From Achatina immaculata (taxonomy: Eukaryota > Mollusca > Gastropoda > Stylommatophora > Achatinidae), in the NCBI GenBank assembly GCA_009760885.1, contig CM019693.1, positions 2,856,300 through 2,920,299 of the forward strand: a stretch of 64,000 nucleotides of DNA. Direction: 5' to 3'. Below are positions 59,541 through 64,000 of this stretch, piece after piece (the first letter of the stretch is position 1; each line of letters begins with the position of its first letter). A model generated the notes under the pieces. It was not told the origin of the DNA. It saw only the letters and a program-made list of their open reading frames with translations, and searched no databases. The position numbers and the translations under genes were made by a program.

Positions 59541-59897
59541 AGTACAAGCAAGCTCTAGCAACAAGGAGGTACACTGGAAGACAAACGCTGAGGAACAAGA
59601 TCTTGACCTATAAAAAGACTGCACAATTTATCCGGCCAATAATAAACGCACAACATCTGAGTCCAGAACTGTGAGATACAGAAGAGGAAGGAAAAGATGA
59701 TGCTATCATTATTATTGCTGCCATTAACGTTGGCGTATCGCTGCTGCTATTTGGTGTTTGTTTTTGCTCCCGCTGTTGCCAGTGTTACTGCGTAATTTGT
59801 TGACGCTGTTGTACGAACTACTTGCCGCTCTGACTAATGGTGGTGATAAGAGATAACTATGATAACAGACTATCATGACCTCATTTATGTCCCTGGG

Positions 59898-59937
<40 letters not shown>

Positions 59938-60029
59938 TACAACTATGAAACAATGTCCTCAGTCGAGGCTGAAGTTTCATACATCTTCATAAACGAGAAT
60001 CACGTTCATTTATTTCTCGTCTGTCTGCC
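59541..60029. other. No gene; (TC)n(AC)n at 59899-59937
   Basis: A compound dinucleotide run in otherwise unassigned sequence. Confidence 0.6.
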
Positions 60030-60145
60030 TGTTATGGCACGGCCTGTTATGCCACAGCCTGTTATGGCACCGCCTGTTATGGCACAGCCTGTTATGGCAC
60101 GGCCTGTTATGCTACAGCCTGTTATGCCACAGCCTGTTACCGTAG
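60030..60145 (+). repeat. 15 bp minisatellite, about 7 units
   Basis: Unit 'cctgttatggcacag'. It gives a spurious PVMAQ repeat frame. Confidence 0.92.
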
Positions 60146-60489
60146 ATCACTGAGAGGAAGCCAGATGAAGGATCTTGATCGACCAAGGTAAGGAAGTCCC
60201 CATGGGTGATCGTGTGAGTTCTTTGTCTACAATTTTTCCAAAGGCTGATCTTATATACTTTTACTTTCAAAGAAATTTATGAGTAAGCCGAAGATAGTAA
60301 ATGTGCAGATATAGTCGAGCGTAGATAGGGTCTGAATGAAGGAGGCTTACGGGATGTTTAACTGTTCTTAGAGTTTTATAGTACTTTGAGCTTTCTAGAC
60401 GTAATGGGATCTTCTCTTTTTTTAAGGATATGTAGATTTTACTGAAAAGTACATGGCCACCGAGTAAGATAATAGGAGCATTACTTCCA

Positions 60490-60990
60490 GACCGTCAACA
60501 TTAAGATACACAGAACAGCAAATATCAGACACACAGAACACCAAACATCAGATACACAGAACACCAAACATCAGATACACAGAACACCAAACATCAGATA
60601 TACAGAACACCAAACATCAGATACACAGAACACCAAGTATCAGATACACAGAACACCAAACATCAGATACACAGAACATCAAACATCAGATACACAGAAC
60701 ACCAAGCATCAGATACACAGAACACCAAGCATCAGATACACAGAACACCAAGCATCAGATACACAGAACACAAAACATCAGATACACAGAACACCAAGCA
60801 TAAGATACTCAGAACACCAAACATCAGATACTCAGAACTCCAAGCATCAGATACACAGAACACCAAACATCAGATACACAGAACAGCAAACATCAGATAC
60901 ACAGAACACCAAACATCAGATACACAGAACACCAAACATCAGATACACAGAACACCAAATATCAGATACACAGAACAGCAAACATCTCCG
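60490..60990 (+). repeat. 23 bp minisatellite, about 21 units
   Basis: Unit 'agatacacagaacaccaaac' plus 'atc', with aagcatc variants in blocks. Confidence 0.95.
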
Positions 60991-61834
60991 TGCTAGCAAA
61001 CCCTCAGTACTAGAAGAGCACATGGACAAAGCCAGATATCAGAAAAGCGTATCACGTCTGGCATGGCCACCCACCTGTGGAACACAAAATCAGACTGGGC
61101 TCGGAGCACCTGTTTGTACATCAGAATCACTTAGCGAAATCTGGAACCTTAAGGAAAAATCTACAAGAATGGGATCATAAAATAATATCCCTCTTCAATT
61201 TAGGATAATAGCACATATATACGAACATAGCTTAAAAGGTTACATAATATACAGGAGACAAACTACATACAACGATAGGTGGTACACGTCGGCATCACTA
61301 CCATATACTTCTCTGTTTTAATCTGACACACCAGTTGACATCTGATATATTTAATAGCAGCTACGAATACCTGGAGGGGAAAAAAAAAGCCAGAGTTCTC
61401 TGACTATAGCTAGTCCAACATGTGAAATGGAAACCACACACAAATGGTTAATCCGTGTGAAAAAAAAACAAAACAGTGAAACAAAGCGTCCATGCAGGAA
61501 CTCACCCAAGAAGTATCGTCAGTCCGCAGCTATCCGGACGCGATAGAAAAATCAATTGACCAACACACAAAACGCGAACTCACTCGCAGGTAGGCGAAGA
61601 TTCCAAGGTCGTGTGGTTGGCTCACGAGCAGGGCAGCGATTTGCCAGGATGTGCAACAGTACCCGCAAGCTCGGGTTGACAGAGACGTTATCAATGCCCA
61701 AGCCCAAGTTTTATTTTGTTTGTTTCTGACGCACATTTCTTCTCTGCGTTATTCCAGTAAGTTTTAGACAAACTGGAAGCTCCAGCTGCAAGTCTCATAT
61801 TCCCTGAAAAGATAATAAATGTAAAGGTATCACC
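60991..61834. other. No certain gene
   Basis: A minus-strand stretch 61590-61530 resembles a short coding piece (LLVSQPHDLGIFAYLR) before 'cgagtgagtt', but it has no convincing acceptor. Otherwise nothing was recognised. Confidence 0.35.
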
Positions 61835-62012
61835 GTATTACCACCGAATGTATTACCATCGAATGTATTACCATCGAGTGTATTACCATCGAATGTATTA
61901 CCACCGATGTATTACCACCGAATGTATTATCATCGAATGTATTACCATCGAATGTACTACTACCGAATGTATTACCACCGAATGTATTACCACCGAATGT
62001 ATTACCATCGAG
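61835..62012 (+). repeat. 15 bp minisatellite, about 12 units
   Basis: Unit 'gaatgtattaccatc' or 'gaatgtattaccacc'. Confidence 0.95.
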
Positions 62013-62418
62013 GCACATCAAAGATCTGGTGCTAGCTCCAATATTTTCCTTCCTCCGTCAAAATCTTTTACTGTGTGCGATTTTGTTTTCACGGGAGAGA
62101 ACTGCAGATAACAAAGACGTTCTACCGTAGTTTCTAGCGCTCATCATTCAACACAAGAAACTCCGTGCTCACTAGTTGCATACTCGAGTTTTGATAGTTT
62201 TTGGTGGCGAACAAATTAATCATGTACAGATAATTACTTCAGTTTATTCTTCTAAAATGCCAGATAATCATGCTATAAACATCAGCCAGATACAGGAAGC
62301 CTTGATCTATGGTCTTAGATATCTTCCAATAAGATCTTTTTCTTCGCTTTCACTCTTTGAAGCACTGTATAGATCAATGCGCGGCACAGAACTTCGTTCT
62401 TCTGGTAATTTTCTCTTC

Positions 62419-63750
62419 CGTTTCTGTAGCAGTCTGATAGTTTTTTTTACCAGATAGGGTTGCTGGCCCTATGCCGAACCCTCCTTAGTCGCCTTTTTAC
62501 GATCATGCGTGGTAGGGTACAGTGGTCCTATTCTTTGCAGATCCCGGGTACCACACTCGGAAAGAGCAGGCAGGATTTAGGAAAGGAAGATCATGCATAG
62601 ACCACATATTTGTACTTAGACAAATATTAGAACAGGCAAATGAGTGGCATAGCACAACATATGCATTACTCATAGATTTTGAGAAAGCCTTTGACAGTGT
62701 CAACAGAGATGCACTGTGGAAAATCCTAAGATGGCATGGCCTCCCCCATAAAATAGTTAATGTAATCAAAACCCTATACGAGGGTTTTCAGTGCAAAGTT
62801 ATCTGTGGAGAACATACCTCCAGCAGCTTTAGGGTACAAACAGGAGTGAAGCAGGGATGTGTACTATCACCAACATTATTTATCTTGGCAGTAGACTGGT
62901 TAATGAAGGAGGCAACATCAGACAAACACAGAGGATTACAATGGACCCTTGACACAGTGCTGGAGGACCTTGACTTTGCGGACGACATTTGTCTATTATC
63001 AAGCAGTCACAAAGATATGCAAGATAAAATAAACAAGCTAACTCAGAATGCAAACAACATAGGACTAAAGATCAATGTAGGAAAGACAAAGTTAATGAAG
63101 CAAAATGTGAACAACAGAAATGTACTCAGAGTAGATAACAAGTTAGTGGAGGAGGTCAACGAATTTGTATACCTTGGCAGCAGAGTAGTAGAAAATGGAG
63201 ACAGCACAGAGGACATCAACAGCAGACTTACTAGAGCAAACCAGGCTTTTGCAATGCTGCAGACTATATGGAAATCAAAAAAACTAAGCATAAATATGAA
63301 AATCAGGATATTTAAGAGTAATGTTCTAAGTGTATTACTCTATGGAAGTGAATGCTGGAAAATCATCAAAACCATAGAAAACAAGTTGAATTCTTTCCAG
63401 ACTAAATGTTTACGAAGAATTAGAAAAATATTTTGGCCAAACACCATAAGAAATAACATCTTATTAGCAGAAATGCAGATGAAACCACTTACAACAATTA
63501 TTGTTCCGAATGACTGACAACTCACTACCAAAAATAGCACTAAGATGGACACCACAGGGGAGCAGAAGTAAGGGTAGACCAAAAGAGACATGGAGAAGAA
63601 CAACAGAAAGGATGTTGAGCAATAGAGGGTTCACCTGGGCAAGAGCAAAAAAAAAAGGCGAAGGACAGGCATTTGTGGAAAACCCTTGCGGAAGCCCCAT
63701 GTGCCCTGGGCACTTAAGGAGCAGAGAGAGAGAGAGAGAGAGAGAGAGTG
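62419..63750 (+). mobile_element. LINE-A copy with inverted 5' segment
   Basis: 62557-63750 is sense-strand LINE-A, with 'QAGFRKGRSC', 'LIDFEKAFDSV', 'GVKQGCVLSP' and 'DFADDICLL', open to about 63517. A deletion near 63503 then removes the RWRWLGH part and shifts frame. The 3' end has (AG)n. The preceding 62419-62556 is LINE-A 5' sequence in the opposite orientation: 'ctgtagcagtctgatagttt' and 'accagatagggt' match the 5' end of the minus-strand copy at 35118-35150. The junction lies at 62556/62557. Confidence 0.88.
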
Positions 63751-64000
63751 ATCATATCATTACCAGCTCACAGATATGTCTCTTCCCTCTCTCTGGAATT
63801 TTCTTCCACGTTTTTAAAAAAAAATCTCGATGCTGTTCTGTAAACGAGGAGCCCAGTAAAACAATAAAGATTTGGAGTCATATGATATCTTTTTTTTTTC
63901 CTGGATGAGTTACCAGACTGAGATAGCACGTTTATTTACCCACAGAATCTGGATTTAAGATATCACATTCGTGCCCTCATTGTACCTGTCAGTTAAAAAA
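63751..64000. other. No gene recognised
   Basis: Sequence after the LINE-A (AG)n tail, without a coding or repeat signature. Confidence 0.4.

Noticed and set aside
61530..61736. Minus-strand exon resembling a CH domain end (LLVSQPHDLGIFAYLR)
   Set aside because: The donor 'cgagtgagtt' is plausible but there is no pyrimidine tract or clear acceptor, and the phase (0) does not fit exon 1. Similarity is too short to claim.

Overview
This 64 kb window is eukaryotic, repeat-rich animal DNA, most likely from a mollusc and perhaps a gastropod. Three things suggest this: a spliceosomal gene with GT..AG introns, many RTE-type and jockey-type LINE fragments with tRNA-derived SINEs, and a metazoan-type 18S rRNA 5' segment. 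The organism call is an inference, because no species-diagnostic marker was read.

One host gene is well supported. It lies on the minus strand from about 41.3 kb down to 14.7 kb. Eight exons join in compatible phases: 41322-41125, 39596-39364, 36533-36338, 35678-35596, 24664-24461, 23815-23696, 21304-21127 and 19750-14690. They encode a calponin-homology (CH) domain, one filamin-type immunoglobulin repeat, linkers, a basic segment and a 1.7 kb-codon low-complexity tail in one 5.06 kb terminal exon. The 5' end is outside the recognised exons. The terminal exon is interrupted by two apparent one-base losses at A-runs.

Layout: 0-3.6 kb holds a LINE-B copy with a second LINE-B nested in it, an undefined region, and a SINE-like repeat (family F) carrying a minisatellite. 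3.8-7.5 kb is a stack of nested insertions: an old repeat, a LINE-B 3' piece, a 5'-truncated LINE-A, and inside LINE-A a 1,831 bp chimera of pre-rRNA (5' ETS plus the first ~151 nt of 18S) joined to arrays of hairpin modules. 8.2-10.6 kb is a jockey-like LINE-E with tetranucleotide tails. 11.4-12.4 kb is a long ATC/ACC tract. 14.7-41.3 kb is the host gene, whose introns hold nearly all TE families, including a near full-length LINE-A (32049-35149). 41.4-64 kb is dense in LINE-B, C, D and A fragments, SINEs, hAT-type MITEs and many minisatellites, and ends with a LINE-A copy whose 5' part is inverted.

The most unusual object is the rRNA-module chimera at 4430-6260. It has an 11 bp target-site duplication and a GAA-repeat tail, so it moved as RNA. 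It could be a non-autonomous element that lives inside 18S genes, or a rearranged rDNA transcript.
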